Of a stretch of DNA of 64,000 nt, positions 25,921-34,856 are shown piece after piece. The stretch's first letter is position 1, and every line of letters starts with the position of its first letter. The stretch spans positions 361,605-425,604 of the forward strand of contig NZ_MKVA01000008.1 of the NCBI RefSeq assembly GCF_001899075.1, in the 5' to 3' direction. A program made the translations under genes and the position numbers. This DNA comes from Devosia sp. 67-54 (lineage in GTDB: Bacteria > Pseudomonadota > Alphaproteobacteria > Rhizobiales > Devosiaceae). Under the pieces are notes generated by a model, which was given only the letters and a program-made list of their open reading frames with translations, had not been told where the DNA came from and did not search any database.

Positions 25921-26361
25921 ATGACCGCCGTCCCCCTGTGGCTTTCGCCCAGCATCACGCTCGCCAAGAGCGACCACCAGAAGCTGTCCTACCTGGCGCT
26001 TGCCGGTCCCGGCAGCAACGACCCCGAGGCCGCCGACGATCTGCTGCACGAGATCGACCGCGCCAGCATCGTCGACGATGCGAGCCTGCCCGTCGACGTG
26101 GTGCGCATGGGCTCGCTGGTGCGCTTCCGCACCGGGCGCGACGAGCGCACCGTGCTCCTGGTCTATCCGGCCGACGCCGATATCGCCTCGGCCCGCATCT
26201 CGGTGCTGACGCCGATCGGCGCGGCGCTGATCGGGCTGCGCGTCGGCCAGTCGATCAGCTTCCGCACCCGCGACGGCCGGCCGCAGATGCTGACGGTGCT
26301 GCGCGTGCTGCCGCCCCCCACCGGCGACGACGGCAACGACGATGGGCCGCGCGCGGCCTGA
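25921..26361 (+). CDS. Rnk/GreA-C-terminal-like protein (nucleoside diphosphate kinase regulator)
   Basis: A protein of 146 residues. The C-terminal part (about 60-130) has the GreA/GreB C-terminal fold seen in Rnk: VDVVRMGSLVRFRTGRDERTVLLVYPADADIASARISVLTPIGAALIGLRVGQ in style, ending with an acidic tail DDGNDD. Rnk-type proteins bind RNA polymerase and affect NDK levels in some bacteria. The N-terminal helical part is short, lacking the coiled coil with acidic tip of true Gre factors. The start at 25921 is the first methionine of the conserved region. A long intergenic leader with hairpins precedes it. Confidence 0.75.
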   Translation: MTAVPLWLSPSITLAKSDHQKLSYLALAGPGSNDPEAADDLLHEIDRASIVDDASLPVDVVRMGSLVRFRTGRDERTVLLVYPADADIASARISVLTPIGAALIGLRVGQSISFRTRDGRPQMLTVLRVLPPPTGDDGNDDGPRAA

Positions 26362-26496
26362 CGTCGGCGCGATGCCGGGGCGACATGCCTCGCCGGCCGG
26401 AACTGCCGGCGGGGCCGATGCTGCATGGCGGAACCGATGGCGCGGCGCTTGCCTTTTGCCGTGCGTGGGTCTTTGGGGAAGCAAAGGAGACCCGCC

Positions 26497-27969
26497 ATGC
26501 CGCTCACCGACGCCCTCACCAAGCACCTTACGGTCAAGGATCTGATCCCCGCCGCCGGCTATGTCGCCGGCGCCTGGCTGGACCGGGCCGACAGCGGCAG
26601 GACGTTCGAGGTGCGCAACCCCTCGACCGGCGACGTGCTGGCGGTGCTGCCCGACATGGGCGTGGCCGAGGCGCGGCGGGCCATTGCCGCGGCCGCGGCG
26701 GTGCAGGCCGAATGGGCGGCACGGACCGGCAAGGCGCGGGCCGCGGTGCTGCGCCGGCTGTTCGAGCTGATGCTGGAGCATCAGGACGACCTCGCCGCGA
26801 TCATGACCGCCGAACAGGGCAAGCCGCTCGCCGAAGCCAGGGGCGAGATCGCCTATGGCGCCGCCTATGTCGAATGGTTCGGCGAGGAGGCCAAGCGCGT
26901 CTATGGCGACACCATCCCCGGCCACCAGGAGGACAAGCGCATCATCGTCCTCAAGCAGCCGGTGGGCGTGGTGGCGACGATCACGCCGTGGAACTTTCCC
27001 AATTCGATGCTGGCGCGCAAGATGGCACCGGCGCTCGCGGCAGGCTGCGCCGTGGTGAGCAAGCCGGCCGCCGAAACGCCGCTCAGCGCCATCGCGCTGG
27101 CAAAGCTCGCCGAGCGTGCCGGCCTGCCCGCCGGGCTGTTCAACCTCGTGATCGGCACCGACGCGGCGGCGATCGGACAGGAATTCTGTTCCAATCCCGG
27201 CGTGCGCAAGCTGAGCTTCACCGGCTCGACCGCCATCGGCAAGGTGCTGATGCGGCAGGCCGCCGACCAGGTGCTGCGCCTCAGCCTCGAGCTCGGCGGC
27301 AACGCGCCGTTCATCGTGTTCGACGACGCCGACCTCGATGCGGCGGTGGAGGGCGCGCTGGTCAGCAAATACCGCAACAACGGCCAGACCTGCGTCTGCG
27401 CCAACCGCCTCTACGTGCAGGCCGGCATCTATGACGCCTTCGCCGAAAAGCTGGTGGCGGCGACCAACACGCTGAAGCCCGGCGACGGCTTTGCCGCCGG
27501 GGTCAACACCGGGCCGCTGATCAGCCGCAAGGCCATGGACAAGGTGGAGCGGCATATCGCCGACGCCACCGCCAAGGGCGCGACGGTGCTGCTCGGCGGG
27601 CGGCCGAAAGACGGGCTGTTCTTCGAGCCCACGGTGCTGGGCGGCGCCACCGCCGACATGGCGCTGGCGCACGAGGAGACCTTCGGCCCGGTGGCGCCGC
27701 TGTTCAAATTCGACACGGTGGACGACGCCATCGCCCTCGCCAACGCCACCGAATTCGGCCTCGCCTCGTATTTCTATGCACGCGATCTGAGCCGGGTGTT
27801 CAAGGTGGCCGAGGCGCTCGAGACCGGCATGGTGGGCATCAACACCGGTCTGATCTCGACCGAGCTGGCGCCGTTCGGCGGCGTCAAGCAATCGGGCTTC
27901 GGCCGCGAGGGCAGCAAATACGGCATCGAGGACTACCTCGAGGTGAAGTATCTGTGCCTCGGGGTGTGA
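26497..27969 (+). CDS. gabD: Succinate-semialdehyde dehydrogenase [NAD(P)+]
   Basis: A protein of 490 residues. ATG 26497 follows AAAGGAGA. Aldehyde dehydrogenase landmarks are ITPWNFPNSM, LSLELGGNAPFIVFDDAD with the general-base Glu, and NNGQTCVCANR with the catalytic Cys. The whole, including the C-terminal GIEDYLEVKYLCLG ending, matches GabD, which oxidises succinate semialdehyde to succinate. Related enzymes also take lactaldehyde or glutarate semialdehyde, so in this neighbourhood (lldD, fucose-type cluster) lactaldehyde is a possible second substrate. Confidence 0.92.
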   Translation: MPLTDALTKHLTVKDLIPAAGYVAGAWLDRADSGRTFEVRNPSTGDVLAVLPDMGVAEARRAIAAAAAVQAEWAARTGKARAAVLRRLFELMLEHQDDLAAIMTAEQGKPLAEARGEIAYGAAYVEWFGEEAKRVYGDTIPGHQEDKRIIVLKQPVGVVATITPWNFPNSMLARKMAPALAAGCAVVSKPAAETPLSAIALAKLAERAGLPAGLFNLVIGTDAAAIGQEFCSNPGVRKLSFTGSTAIGKVLMRQAADQVLRLSLELGGNAPFIVFDDADLDAAVEGALVSKYRNNGQTCVCANRLYVQAGIYDAFAEKLVAATNTLKPGDGFAAGVNTGPLISRKAMDKVERHIADATAKGATVLLGGRPKDGLFFEPTVLGGATADMALAHEETFGPVAPLFKFDTVDDAIALANATEFGLASYFYARDLSRVFKVAEALETGMVGINTGLISTELAPFGGVKQSGFGREGSKYGIEDYLEVKYLCLGV

Positions 27970-27994
27970 CGCGGCGGCAGGCTGCGGCGCGCCG

Positions 27995-28420
27995 TTACTC
28001 CGCGACCTCGAACCAGGGGTCGATGCCGTAGTTCCAGGTGAGCTCGGCGCCGGCCTCGATGTTGCGGATGGCGTAGATGCACAGCACCTCGCCCTCGAGG
28101 TCGGCCTCGATCTTGCAATTGGGCGTGTCGGAATGGTTGAGCAGGCCGGCGAAGCCGAGCGGGAAGGCCTGCACGTGGGGCGGCTTCTCCCAGGCGAAGG
28201 GATAGTGGCTGAGCACGGTCGAGCGGTCCAGCCGGTCGCCCTTCTTCATCGGGATCACGGGCGACGCCTCGACCAGCTTGCCGCGCCGGATCGGGCGGGT
28301 GGTGATGACACCGCGGCCCTTGCCCTTGATGGGCACCAGCTTCAACAGGCCGGCTTCCGGCAGGACGATCTTGGCGGGTTTGTCGATCTTGGCGGGCTTG
28401 TCGGTCTTGGCGGCGGGCAT
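27995..28420 (-). CDS. SET-domain protein
   Basis: A protein of 141 residues. The ATG 28420 start (MPAAKTDKPAKIDKPAKI) is preferred to a TTG 21 bp upstream. The N-terminal 20 residues are Lys/Pro repeats. The remainder is a compact SET domain: GRGVITTRPIRRGKLVE, LLNHSDTPNC (the NHS-PN cofactor motif), and GAELTWNYG with the conserved Tyr. SET proteins are lysine methyltransferases using S-adenosylmethionine; bacterial examples may act on ribosomal or nucleoid proteins, but substrates are mostly unknown. It is convergent with gabD (25-bp gap). Confidence 0.88.
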   Translation of the reverse strand: MPAAKTDKPAKIDKPAKIVLPEAGLLKLVPIKGKGRGVITTRPIRRGKLVEASPVIPMKKGDRLDRSTVLSHYPFAWEKPPHVQAFPLGFAGLLNHSDTPNCKIEADLEGEVLCIYAIRNIEAGAELTWNYGIDPWFEVAE

Positions 28421-28521
28421 GAAGGCTCTGCGGTGGAACAATGCGCGCCCTCATACATGAGCGATGGGGCCACCGCCAAGCGCCCGCGGCGCGATATCCC
28501 GTGCCGCGATGCGCCGCCGCC

Positions 28522-29694
28522 TCAATAGCCCTGCCGGCGCTCGAGATCGTTGGCATAGACGTTGTGCGCGCCGATGTTGCGAACGTCGCGCTCGCCCATC
28601 AGCGCCATGGTGATATCCATCTCCTCGCGCATGATGGTGAGCGCCCGCGTGACGCCGGCCTCGCCGCCGGCGCCGAGGCCGTAGACCATGGCGCGGCCGA
28701 TGAAGGTTCCTTTGGCGCCGAGCGCCAGCGCCTTCAGCACGTCCTGGCCCGAGCGCACGCCGCCATCCATGAACACTTCGATCTGGCTGCCCACGGCATC
28801 GACGATCGAAGGCAGCACCCGGATCGACGACGGCGCGCCGTCGAGCTGCCGGCCGCCATGGTTGGACACGATGATGCCGTCGGCGCCGTTGGCCACAGCC
28901 AGCCGCGCGTCCTCGGCGTCGAGCACGCCCTTGACCAGCACCGGCCCGCCGAAGCGCTCCTTGATCCAGCGCACGTCGGTCCAGTTGAGCTTCTGCTCGA
29001 ACTGCTCGCGGCTCCAGATGGTGAGCGAGCGCAAATTGGTGGCGTCCTTCACATGGCCGGCGATGTTGCGGAAGGTGCGCCGCCTGGTGCCCAGCATGCC
29101 CAGCGCCCAGGCCGGCTTCATCGCCATCTCGGCGACGAATTTCGGCGTGAATTTCGGCGGCACCAGGAGGCCGTTGCGCACATCCTTGTGGCGCGTGCCG
29201 AGGATCTGCAGATCCATCGTCAGCACCAGCACCGGGCATTTTGCCGCCTTGGCCCGGTCGATCAGCCTCAGGATGAAGTCGCGGTCCTTCATCACATAGA
29301 GCTGGTACCAGAACGGCGCGCTGGTGTTTTCGGCGATGTCCTCGATCGAGCAGATCGCCATGGTCGACAGCGTGAACGGAATGCCGGCCTTTTCCGCCGC
29401 CTTGGCCGCCTTGATCTCGCCGTCGGCCTGCTGCATGCCGGTCGAGCCCACCGGCGCGATGCCGACCGGCATGGCCACCGGCTGCCCCATCATCGTGGTC
29501 GCCAGCGACCGGTTCGACATGTCGACCGCGACGCGCTGGCGGAAGGTGATCTTCTTGAAATCCTCCTCGTTGGCCCGATATGTCCCCTCGGTCCACGCGC
29601 CGGAATCGGCGTAGTCGAAGAACTGCCTGGGCACGCGGCGGCGGGCGAGCTGCTTCAGATCCTCGATGGTGAGCGCACGGTCGAGAGCGGACAT
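28522..29694 (-). CDS. lldD: FMN-dependent L-lactate dehydrogenase
   Basis: A protein of 390 residues in the 2-hydroxyacid oxidase family. It oxidises L-lactate to pyruvate at the inner membrane, passing electrons to the quinone pool. PVGIAPVGSTGMQ near the N-terminus and VSNHGGRQLDGAPSS with the active-site His/Arg are diagnostic; FMDGGVRSGQDVLKALALGA binds FMN phosphate. Two copies of the GntR palindrome at 29732-29762 lie 38-68 bp upstream of the start. This places it in the regulon of the 21879-22622 regulator, and L-lactate is the expected end product of a fucose-type pathway. Confidence 0.93.
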   Translation of the reverse strand: MSALDRALTIEDLKQLARRRVPRQFFDYADSGAWTEGTYRANEEDFKKITFRQRVAVDMSNRSLATTMMGQPVAMPVGIAPVGSTGMQQADGEIKAAKAAEKAGIPFTLSTMAICSIEDIAENTSAPFWYQLYVMKDRDFILRLIDRAKAAKCPVLVLTMDLQILGTRHKDVRNGLLVPPKFTPKFVAEMAMKPAWALGMLGTRRRTFRNIAGHVKDATNLRSLTIWSREQFEQKLNWTDVRWIKERFGGPVLVKGVLDAEDARLAVANGADGIIVSNHGGRQLDGAPSSIRVLPSIVDAVGSQIEVFMDGGVRSGQDVLKALALGAKGTFIGRAMVYGLGAGGEAGVTRALTIMREEMDITMALMGERDVRNIGAHNVYANDLERRQGY

Positions 29695-29731
29695 GGACGG
29701 CCCCGGGGTTGAACAACGCCGTCCTACGCCA

Positions 29732-29762
29732 CTGACATGTTAGGGGTCAACTAACATGTTAG
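29732..29762. promoter_or_regulatory. Paired GntR operators upstream of lldD
   Basis: CTGACATGTTAG (29732-29743, one mismatch) and CTAACATGTTAG (29751-29762, exact) are spaced 19 bp start to start. The exact copy sits in a longer palindrome AACTAACATGTTAGTT (29749-29764). It matches the gntR/uxaA-type operator at 22624. Confidence 0.82.
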
Positions 29763-29780
29763 TTGGGGAGTCGCTCTTTC

Positions 29781-32177
29781 CTACAGCTTCACCCGCCCCA
29801 GCCGCAGCGCGTTGCCGATGACGCTGACCGAGCTCAGCGCCATGGCGGCGGCGGCAAGCATGGGCGACAGCAGCCAGCCGGTGAGCGGGTACAGCACGCC
29901 GGCGGCGATGGGGATGCAGACGGCGTTGTAGCCGAAGGCGAGCCACAAATTCTGCCGGATGTTGCCGAGCGTGGCGCGGGCGAGGCGCCGGGCGCGGACG
30001 GCCCCCGAAAGGTCGCCCTTGAGCAACGTCAGCCCGGCGGATTCGATGGCGACGTCGGCGCCGGTGCCCATGGCGATGCCGACATCGGCAGCGGCCAGCG
30101 CCGGCGCGTCGTTGACGCCGTCGCCGGCGAACGCCACCACCTCGCCGGCCCGCCGCAGCCCGGCGACCAGCTCGTGCTTGCCCTCGGGCGTCATGCCGGC
30201 CTCGATGCGGCTGAGCCCCAGCGCCGCGCCCACCGCCTGCGCCGTGCCCTTGGCGTCGCCGGTGGCCATCACCACGTCGAGCCCGTCGGCGCGCAGCGTG
30301 TCGATGGCCGGCCGGGCGCTGTCCTTGACCGGGTCGGTGACGGTGACGAGCCCGATCACCCGCCCGCCTTCGGCGACGAACATGGCGGTGCGGCCCTTGC
30401 CGGCATGCTCGGCCTGGAGCGTCGCGAACGCCTCGCTCACCGGCGCGCCGGCCTCGGCCATCATGGCGGCGTTGCCGAGCGCCACCGGCGTGCCACGCAG
30501 CGTGCCGGTGACGCCCTTGCCGGTGACCGAGCGGAAGTCCTCGATCGGCAGCGGCCTGGCGTTGCGGGCCTTGGCGCCCTCGCTGATGGCGTGGGCCAGC
30601 GGATGGGCGGAACCGTGTTCCAGCGCGGCGGCGACGGCCAGCACCCAGCCCTCGTCGACGCCCTTGTCGGGCACCACCTGGCCGAGCACCGGGCGGCCCT
30701 CGGTCAAGGTGCCGGTCTTGTCGACGATCAGCGTCGTGGCACGGGCGAAGGTTTCGAGCGCCGCCGCCTCCTTGACCAGCACGCCGGCATGCGCGCCGCG
30801 GCCGGTGGCGACCATCACCGACATCGGCGTTGCGAGGCCGAGCGCACAGGGACAGGCGATGATCAGCACCGAGATGGCGGCGACCAAAGCCTCGCCCAGA
30901 TCGTGCGTCGCGAGCATCCAGACGGCGAAGCTGACCAGCGCGACCACCACCACCAGCGGCACGAACCATAGGGCGACGCGGTCGGCCAGCGCCTGGATCG
31001 GCGCCCGGCTGCGCTGCGCCGCGCCGACCAGCGCCACGATCTGGCTGAGCCGGGTTTCGGCGCCGACGGCAGTGGCGCGCATGACGAAGCTGCCGGAGCC
31101 GTTGAGCGTGCCGCCGATGACGGCATCGCCCGCGGCTTTCTCCACCGGCAGCGGCTCGCCGGTGAGCATGGATTCGTCGATGTCGCTCTGCCCTTCGCTG
31201 ATCTCGCCGTCGACCGGCACCGCTTCGCCGGGACGGACGCGCAGCAGGTCGCCCGCCACCACCGCGTCGAGCGGCACCTCGGTCTCGCTGCCGTCGCGCA
31301 GCCGGTGCGCGGTTTTCGGCGCGAGGTTGAGCAGCGCGCGGATCGCCTTGCCGGTGGCGTCGCGGGCGCGCAGCTCCAGCACCTGCCCGACGAACACCAG
31401 CGCGATGATCACCGCCGACGCCTCGAAGTAGAGCGGCGGTCCATCCATGGCCGAGGACATCGGGAACATCTGCGGCGCGAGCACGCCCACCAGCGAGAAC
31501 AGATAGGCGGCGCCGACGCCGAGCCCGATCAGCGTCCACATATTGGGCGAACGATTGACCAGCGACGCCCAGAAGCGCTGCCAGAACGGCCAGGCGGCCC
31601 ACAGCACCACCGGCGAGGCGAGCAGCAGCTCGAGCCAGCCGCGCAGCGGCAGCGCCTCGATCGGCCCGAGCCGCAGCCCGAGCATCGGCCCCATGGCGAT
31701 CACCAGCAGCGGCACGCTGAACAGCACGCTGACCCACAGCCGGCGCTGGAAGTCGACGAGCTCGGGATTGGGGCCGTCGTCGAGCGTGGGCATGACCGGC
31801 TCGAGCGCCATGCCGCAGATCGGGCAGGAGCCGGGACCGTCCTGCACGATCTCGGGATGCATCGGGCAGGTGTATTGGCTGGCATTTGCGCTGGGGGCAT
31901 GATCGTGCCCGATGGCTTTCTCCCTCGTCGGGGAGAAGGTGGCGGCAACCGGATGAGGGGGCCTCGCGGCCGTCCCCGAGCCCCCCGGCAGCACGAAGGG
32001 TTTCCGGTTGAGGTATTTGTCGGGGTCGGCGACGAATTTGCTGCGGCAGCCTTCCGAGCAGAAATAATAGGTCGTGCCGCGCACCTCGGCCGAGCGCGCG
32101 GTGGCCGGGTCGACCACCATCTCGCAGACCGGATCGATTGCGGTTGCGGCGGCGTGCTGAGAATGGTCGTGCGTCAT
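29781..32177 (-). CDS. copA: Copper-exporting P1B-type ATPase with YHS and CxxM metal-binding modules
   Basis: A protein of 798 residues. It exports Cu+ from the cytoplasm. N-terminal modules: a His-rich start (THDHSQHA), a YHS domain at about 15-60 ([16 protein letters not shown]), and a heavy-metal-binding YTCPMHPEI...CPICGM module at about 98-122, in place of the usual HMA domain. P-type core: [12 protein letters not shown] (actuator), [13 protein letters not shown] (transport Cys pair), DKTGTLTEG (phosphorylated Asp) and [13 protein letters not shown] 32177 is preferred because the CueR-type promoter (32217-32247) would start the transcript near 32210, downstream of the other in-frame ATGs. 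Confidence 0.95.
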   Translation of the reverse strand: MTHDHSQHAAATAIDPVCEMVVDPATARSAEVRGTTYYFCSEGCRSKFVADPDKYLNRKPFVLPGGSGTAARPPHPVAATFSPTREKAIGHDHAPSANASQYTCPMHPEIVQDGPGSCPICGMALEPVMPTLDDGPNPELVDFQRRLWVSVLFSVPLLVIAMGPMLGLRLGPIEALPLRGWLELLLASPVVLWAAWPFWQRFWASLVNRSPNMWTLIGLGVGAAYLFSLVGVLAPQMFPMSSAMDGPPLYFEASAVIIALVFVGQVLELRARDATGKAIRALLNLAPKTAHRLRDGSETEVPLDAVVAGDLLRVRPGEAVPVDGEISEGQSDIDESMLTGEPLPVEKAAGDAVIGGTLNGSGSFVMRATAVGAETRLSQIVALVGAAQRSRAPIQALADRVALWFVPLVVVVALVSFAVWMLATHDLGEALVAAISVLIIACPCALGLATPMSVMVATGRGAHAGVLVKEAAALETFARATTLIVDKTGTLTEGRPVLGQVVPDKGVDEGWVLAVAAALEHGSAHPLAHAISEGAKARNARPLPIEDFRSVTGKGVTGTLRGTPVALGNAAMMAEAGAPVSEAFATLQAEHAGKGRTAMFVAEGGRVIGLVTVTDPVKDSARPAIDTLRADGLDVVMATGDAKGTAQAVGAALGLSRIEAGMTPEGKHELVAGLRRAGEVVAFAGDGVNDAPALAAADVGIAMGTGADVAIESAGLTLLKGDLSGAVRARRLARATLGNIRQNLWLAFGYNAVCIPIAAGVLYPLTGWLLSPMLAAAAMALSSVSVIGNALRLGRVKL

Positions 32178-32216
32178 TTCGGTCTCCAGGCTCGGGTCGG
32201 TCCCCTCTTGACGCGG

Positions 32217-32247
32217 CATATGCACCTTCCCATCATTGGAAGGTCAA
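32217..32247 (-). promoter_or_regulatory. CueR-controlled copA promoter
   Basis: ACCTTCC (32224-32230) and GGAAGGT (32238-32244) form a perfect 7-7-7 operator. On the minus strand TTGACC (32242-32247) and CATATG (32217-32222) are -35 and -10 with a 19-bp spacer, the over-long spacing typical of MerR-family activated promoters. It lies between copA and cueR. Confidence 0.9.
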
Positions 32248-32267
32248 GGGTTGCCTAGGAGGTTTCG

Positions 32268-32675
32268 ATGCAGATCGGGGAAGCGAGCCGGCTGACCGGG
32301 GTGTCGACCAAGATGATCCGCCATTACGAGGCGATCGGGCTGATCCCGGACGCCGACCGGCGCAGCTCCAACTATCGCGACTACGACGCCGAAGACGTGC
32401 ACCGGCTCGGCTTCGTCCGCCGCGCCCGCGACCTCGGCTTCTCGATCGAGGAGATCCGCGACCTGCTGAAGCTGTGGGCCGACACGGCGCGCTCGAGCCG
32501 CGACGTCAAGGCGCTGACACTGGCGCACATCGAGGCGCTCGACGCGAGGATCGCCCTCATGCGCGAAATGCGGGCCACGCTGGCGCATCTGGCGCAATGC
32601 TGCGATGGCGACCACCGCCCCGACTGCCCGATCATCGAGACCCTCGCCGGCGGCAAAGCCGTCGAAACCGCCTGA
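32268..32675 (+). CDS. cueR: MerR-family copper-responsive activator
   Basis: A protein of 135 residues. The winged HTH is at the N-terminus (MQIGEASRLTGVSTKMIRHY), with the MerR motif YRDYDAEDVHRLGFVRRARDLGFS and a dimerisation helix. The metal loop CCDGDHRPDC (about 112-121) has the two cysteines that CueR uses to bind Cu+. CTAGGAGG precedes the start. It is divergent from copA across the CueR-type operator, and should distort that promoter to activate copA when Cu+ rises. Confidence 0.95.
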   Translation: MQIGEASRLTGVSTKMIRHYEAIGLIPDADRRSSNYRDYDAEDVHRLGFVRRARDLGFSIEEIRDLLKLWADTARSSRDVKALTLAHIEALDARIALMREMRATLAHLAQCCDGDHRPDCPIIETLAGGKAVETA

Positions 32676-32685
32676 GGCGCCGGCG

Positions 32686-33081
32686 CTAGGGCCGCCGCGC
32701 CACCAGATCGATCTCGACCAGCGCATCGACCGCCAGCGCCGTGACGCCCACGGTGGTGCGCGCCGGCAGTTTCCCCGGCGCCCAGAACTCCGGCCAGATG
32801 CGGTTGAGTGCCGCATAGTCGCGCCGGAACTCGCTGAGATAGATGCGCGCCATCACCACATGCTCGAGCCCGAGCCCGACGCCGCCGAGCACGATGCGCA
32901 AATTCTCGAACACCCGCCGCGTCTGCGCCTCGACGCCCGCGGGCAGCGGCGCATCGGGGGCCTTGGGATCGGTCGGCATCTGCCCGGTCACGAACACGAA
33001 ACCGTCAACCTCGACGGCATGCGAGAACGGCGCCACCGGCCGCGGCCCGGCCGAAATCACGTGATGGATGGGCAGGCTCAT
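32686..33081 (-). CDS. RidA/YjgF-family enamine deaminase
   Basis: A protein of 131 residues. I chose ATG 33081 (MSLPIHHVISAG); the longer frame adds 16 atypical residues. RidA features are PVAPFSHAVEVDGFVFVTGQM, the subunit-interface Arg in LPARTTVGV, and ALAVDALVEIDLVA. Family members hydrolyse reactive imine/enamine intermediates from amino-acid metabolism in the cytosol. It belongs to the divergent RutC-like group rather than canonical RidA. Convergent with cueR (10-bp gap). Confidence 0.88.
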   Translation of the reverse strand: MSLPIHHVISAGPRPVAPFSHAVEVDGFVFVTGQMPTDPKAPDAPLPAGVEAQTRRVFENLRIVLGGVGLGLEHVVMARIYLSEFRRDYAALNRIWPEFWAPGKLPARTTVGVTALAVDALVEIDLVARRP

Positions 33082-33228
33082 CGGCTGGCTCCCGGGGCGC
33101 GGCGTCCCGCACCCTTGCAAGCGCCGCATTTAGGCCCCACACTTATGGCGAGCGTGCGACACTCGACAAGCTGATCGCATCGCCGATTCCCGCTTTCGGG
33201 CGGTAACCGACGTGGAGGATGGCGCCGC

Positions 33229-33939
33229 ATGCTGGAAATTTTCCATCAGATATCCGATTTCATCGGCAATATCCTGACGTCGGTTTCCGGCAATTACTGG
33301 CTGTTCGTCTTCCTGGTCTTCCTCGTCTGCGTCGGCGAGGCCATCTTCATCCTCGGCCTGCTGGTCCCGTCGCTGCCCATCCTGCTGCTGGTCGGCGGGC
33401 TGATCAGCACGCAGAAGCTCGATTTCTGGCCGATCTATTTCGCCGCCACCGCCGGCGGCGTCGCCGGCGACGCCATCTCCTACTGGATCGGCCATTTCTT
33501 CAAGGGCCGCATCAAGACCGTCTGGCCGTTCCGCAACTACGTGCACCTGATCGAACAGGGCGAGGTGTTCTTCCAGCACCATGGCGGCAAGGCCATCTTC
33601 ATCGGCCGCTTCATCACCGGCCTCAAGGCCGTGGTGCCCGGCATCGCCGGCATGCTGGGCATGCGCTGGAGCTATTTCACGCTCATCAACGTCGTCTCCG
33701 CCTTCGTCTGGTCGGCCTCGCACATCCTGCCCGGCATGTTCCTCAGCGAATGGCTGAAATCCATCGGCCTCAGCCTCGAGCTGGTGATTCTGGTCGGCGC
33801 GGTGATCCTGGGCGTGCTGTTCCTGCTCATCCACTACTGGAAGCGCATCCTGCTCGCCCTCGCCCCGTTCATGGGCAATTTCGGCAAATCGCTGCAGCAG
33901 CGCTGGCAGACGCCCAAGACCGACCAGACCCCGGGCTGA
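33229..33939 (+). CDS. DedA-family inner-membrane protein
   Basis: A protein of 236 residues with about five hydrophobic segments. GGAGG precedes ATG 33229. The family signature includes the E-x(9)-P segment (GEAIFILGLLVPSLPILLLVGGL), the GDAISYWIGHFFKG block, and GKAIFIGRFITGLKAVVPGIAGMLGM, which carries the conserved Arg. DedA proteins act in membrane lipid (undecaprenyl phosphate or phosphatidylethanolamine) translocation and in envelope homeostasis. No operon partner is clear; the TPR gene follows after 47 bp. Confidence 0.9.
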   Translation: MLEIFHQISDFIGNILTSVSGNYWLFVFLVFLVCVGEAIFILGLLVPSLPILLLVGGLISTQKLDFWPIYFAATAGGVAGDAISYWIGHFFKGRIKTVWPFRNYVHLIEQGEVFFQHHGGKAIFIGRFITGLKAVVPGIAGMLGMRWSYFTLINVVSAFVWSASHILPGMFLSEWLKSIGLSLELVILVGAVILGVLFLLIHYWKRILLALAPFMGNFGKSLQQRWQTPKTDQTPG

Positions 33940-33986
33940 CGACGAGCGCTCTGGACTTGCGCCCGCCGCGGCGCGACACTGCCCTC

Positions 33987-34550
33987 ATGCGCTCATTCGT
34001 CGCCGCGATCCGCGCGTTGCTGGTGCTGCTCCTTCTCGCCGCCGCGCCACGGCCGGCCTTTGCCGCCGACTACACCGACGCCGCGGCCCTCGACGAGCTG
34101 TTCGCGCAGTTGAAGGTCGTCCACTCGGCCGGCGAGGCCGACGACATCGTCGCCCAGATCTGGGACCTCTGGTCCAACCCCGCCGTCCCCGATCTCGCCG
34201 AGCGCATGCAGGCCGCCGCCGCGGCCACGCGCGATGGCGACCTGCCGCAGGCCCTCTCGCTGCTGAGCGCCATCGTCACCGACTATCCCGATTATTCCGA
34301 AGGCTGGAACCAGCGCGCCACGCTCTACTACATGCTGGGCGATTACGACTCGTCGCTGGCCGACATCGCCAGGACCCTGGCGCTCGAGCCGCGCCATTTC
34401 GGCGCCCTCAGCGGCCGGGCGATGATCGAGCTCAAGCAGGGCAACCGCGCCGCCGCCCTCAAGGACATGATTGCAGCCCTCGCCATCGATCCCTATCTGC
34501 AGTCGCGGAGCCTGTTTCCCGAGCTCGCCCCCAACACCACCAACGTCTAG
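33987..34550 (+). CDS. Secreted TPR protein
   Basis: A protein of 187 residues. The signal peptide is MRSFVAAIRALLVLLLLAAAPRPAFAA (cleavage near 27). Two to three tetratricopeptide repeats follow at about 85-165: GDLPQALSLLSAIVTDYPDYSEGW, then LYYMLGDYDSSLADIARTLALEP, then LKQGNRAAALKDMIAALAIDP. Such small periplasmic TPR proteins mediate protein-protein contacts; partner unknown. It precedes the GNAT gene by 9 bp, so the two probably share a transcript. Confidence 0.85.
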   Translation: MRSFVAAIRALLVLLLLAAAPRPAFAADYTDAAALDELFAQLKVVHSAGEADDIVAQIWDLWSNPAVPDLAERMQAAAAATRDGDLPQALSLLSAIVTDYPDYSEGWNQRATLYYMLGDYDSSLADIARTLALEPRHFGALSGRAMIELKQGNRAAALKDMIAALAIDPYLQSRSLFPELAPNTTNV

Positions 34551-34559
34551 GACGAGAAC

Positions 34560-34856
34560 ATGCAGGACGAATTCACGGTTGAGCGCGAAGACTCCGCCGG
34601 ACATGGCCGCTACGTCATCCGCCTGCCCGGCGAGCTCGAGGCCGAGATGACCTTCCGCAAGCTCGGCAACGACGTGATCGCCATCGACCACACCTACACC
34701 CCGCCCGAATTCCGCGGCCAGAACATCGCCGCGCTGCTGATGCAGCGCACCATCGCCGATGCCCGCCGCGACGGCGTCAGGATCCAGCCGATCTGCTCCT
34801 ATGCCGTGGCGCAGTTCCGCCGCCACCCCGACTGGGCCGACCTGCTGGCTCAGTAG
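34560..34856 (+). CDS. Small GNAT-like N-acetyltransferase (YjdJ type)
   Basis: A protein of 98 residues. It has the short GNAT fold of the Gcn5-related PF14542 family: a beta strand AEMTFRKLGNDVIAIDHTYTPPEFRG, then the acetyl-CoA pyrophosphate loop FRGQNIAALLMQ, a helix, and PICSYAVAQFRRHPDWADLL at the end. Substrate unknown. Its last 7 bases overlap the 3' end of the gene on the opposite strand. Confidence 0.85.
   Translation: MQDEFTVEREDSAGHGRYVIRLPGELEAEMTFRKLGNDVIAIDHTYTPPEFRGQNIAALLMQRTIADARRDGVRIQPICSYAVAQFRRHPDWADLLAQ

Noticed and set aside
33946..33985. Possible fourth locus of the hairpin element (GCGCTCTGGAC)
   Set aside because: Only the left flank matches. The CCAACCG flank is absent and the GCGCC/GGCGC stem is short, so chance is likely.
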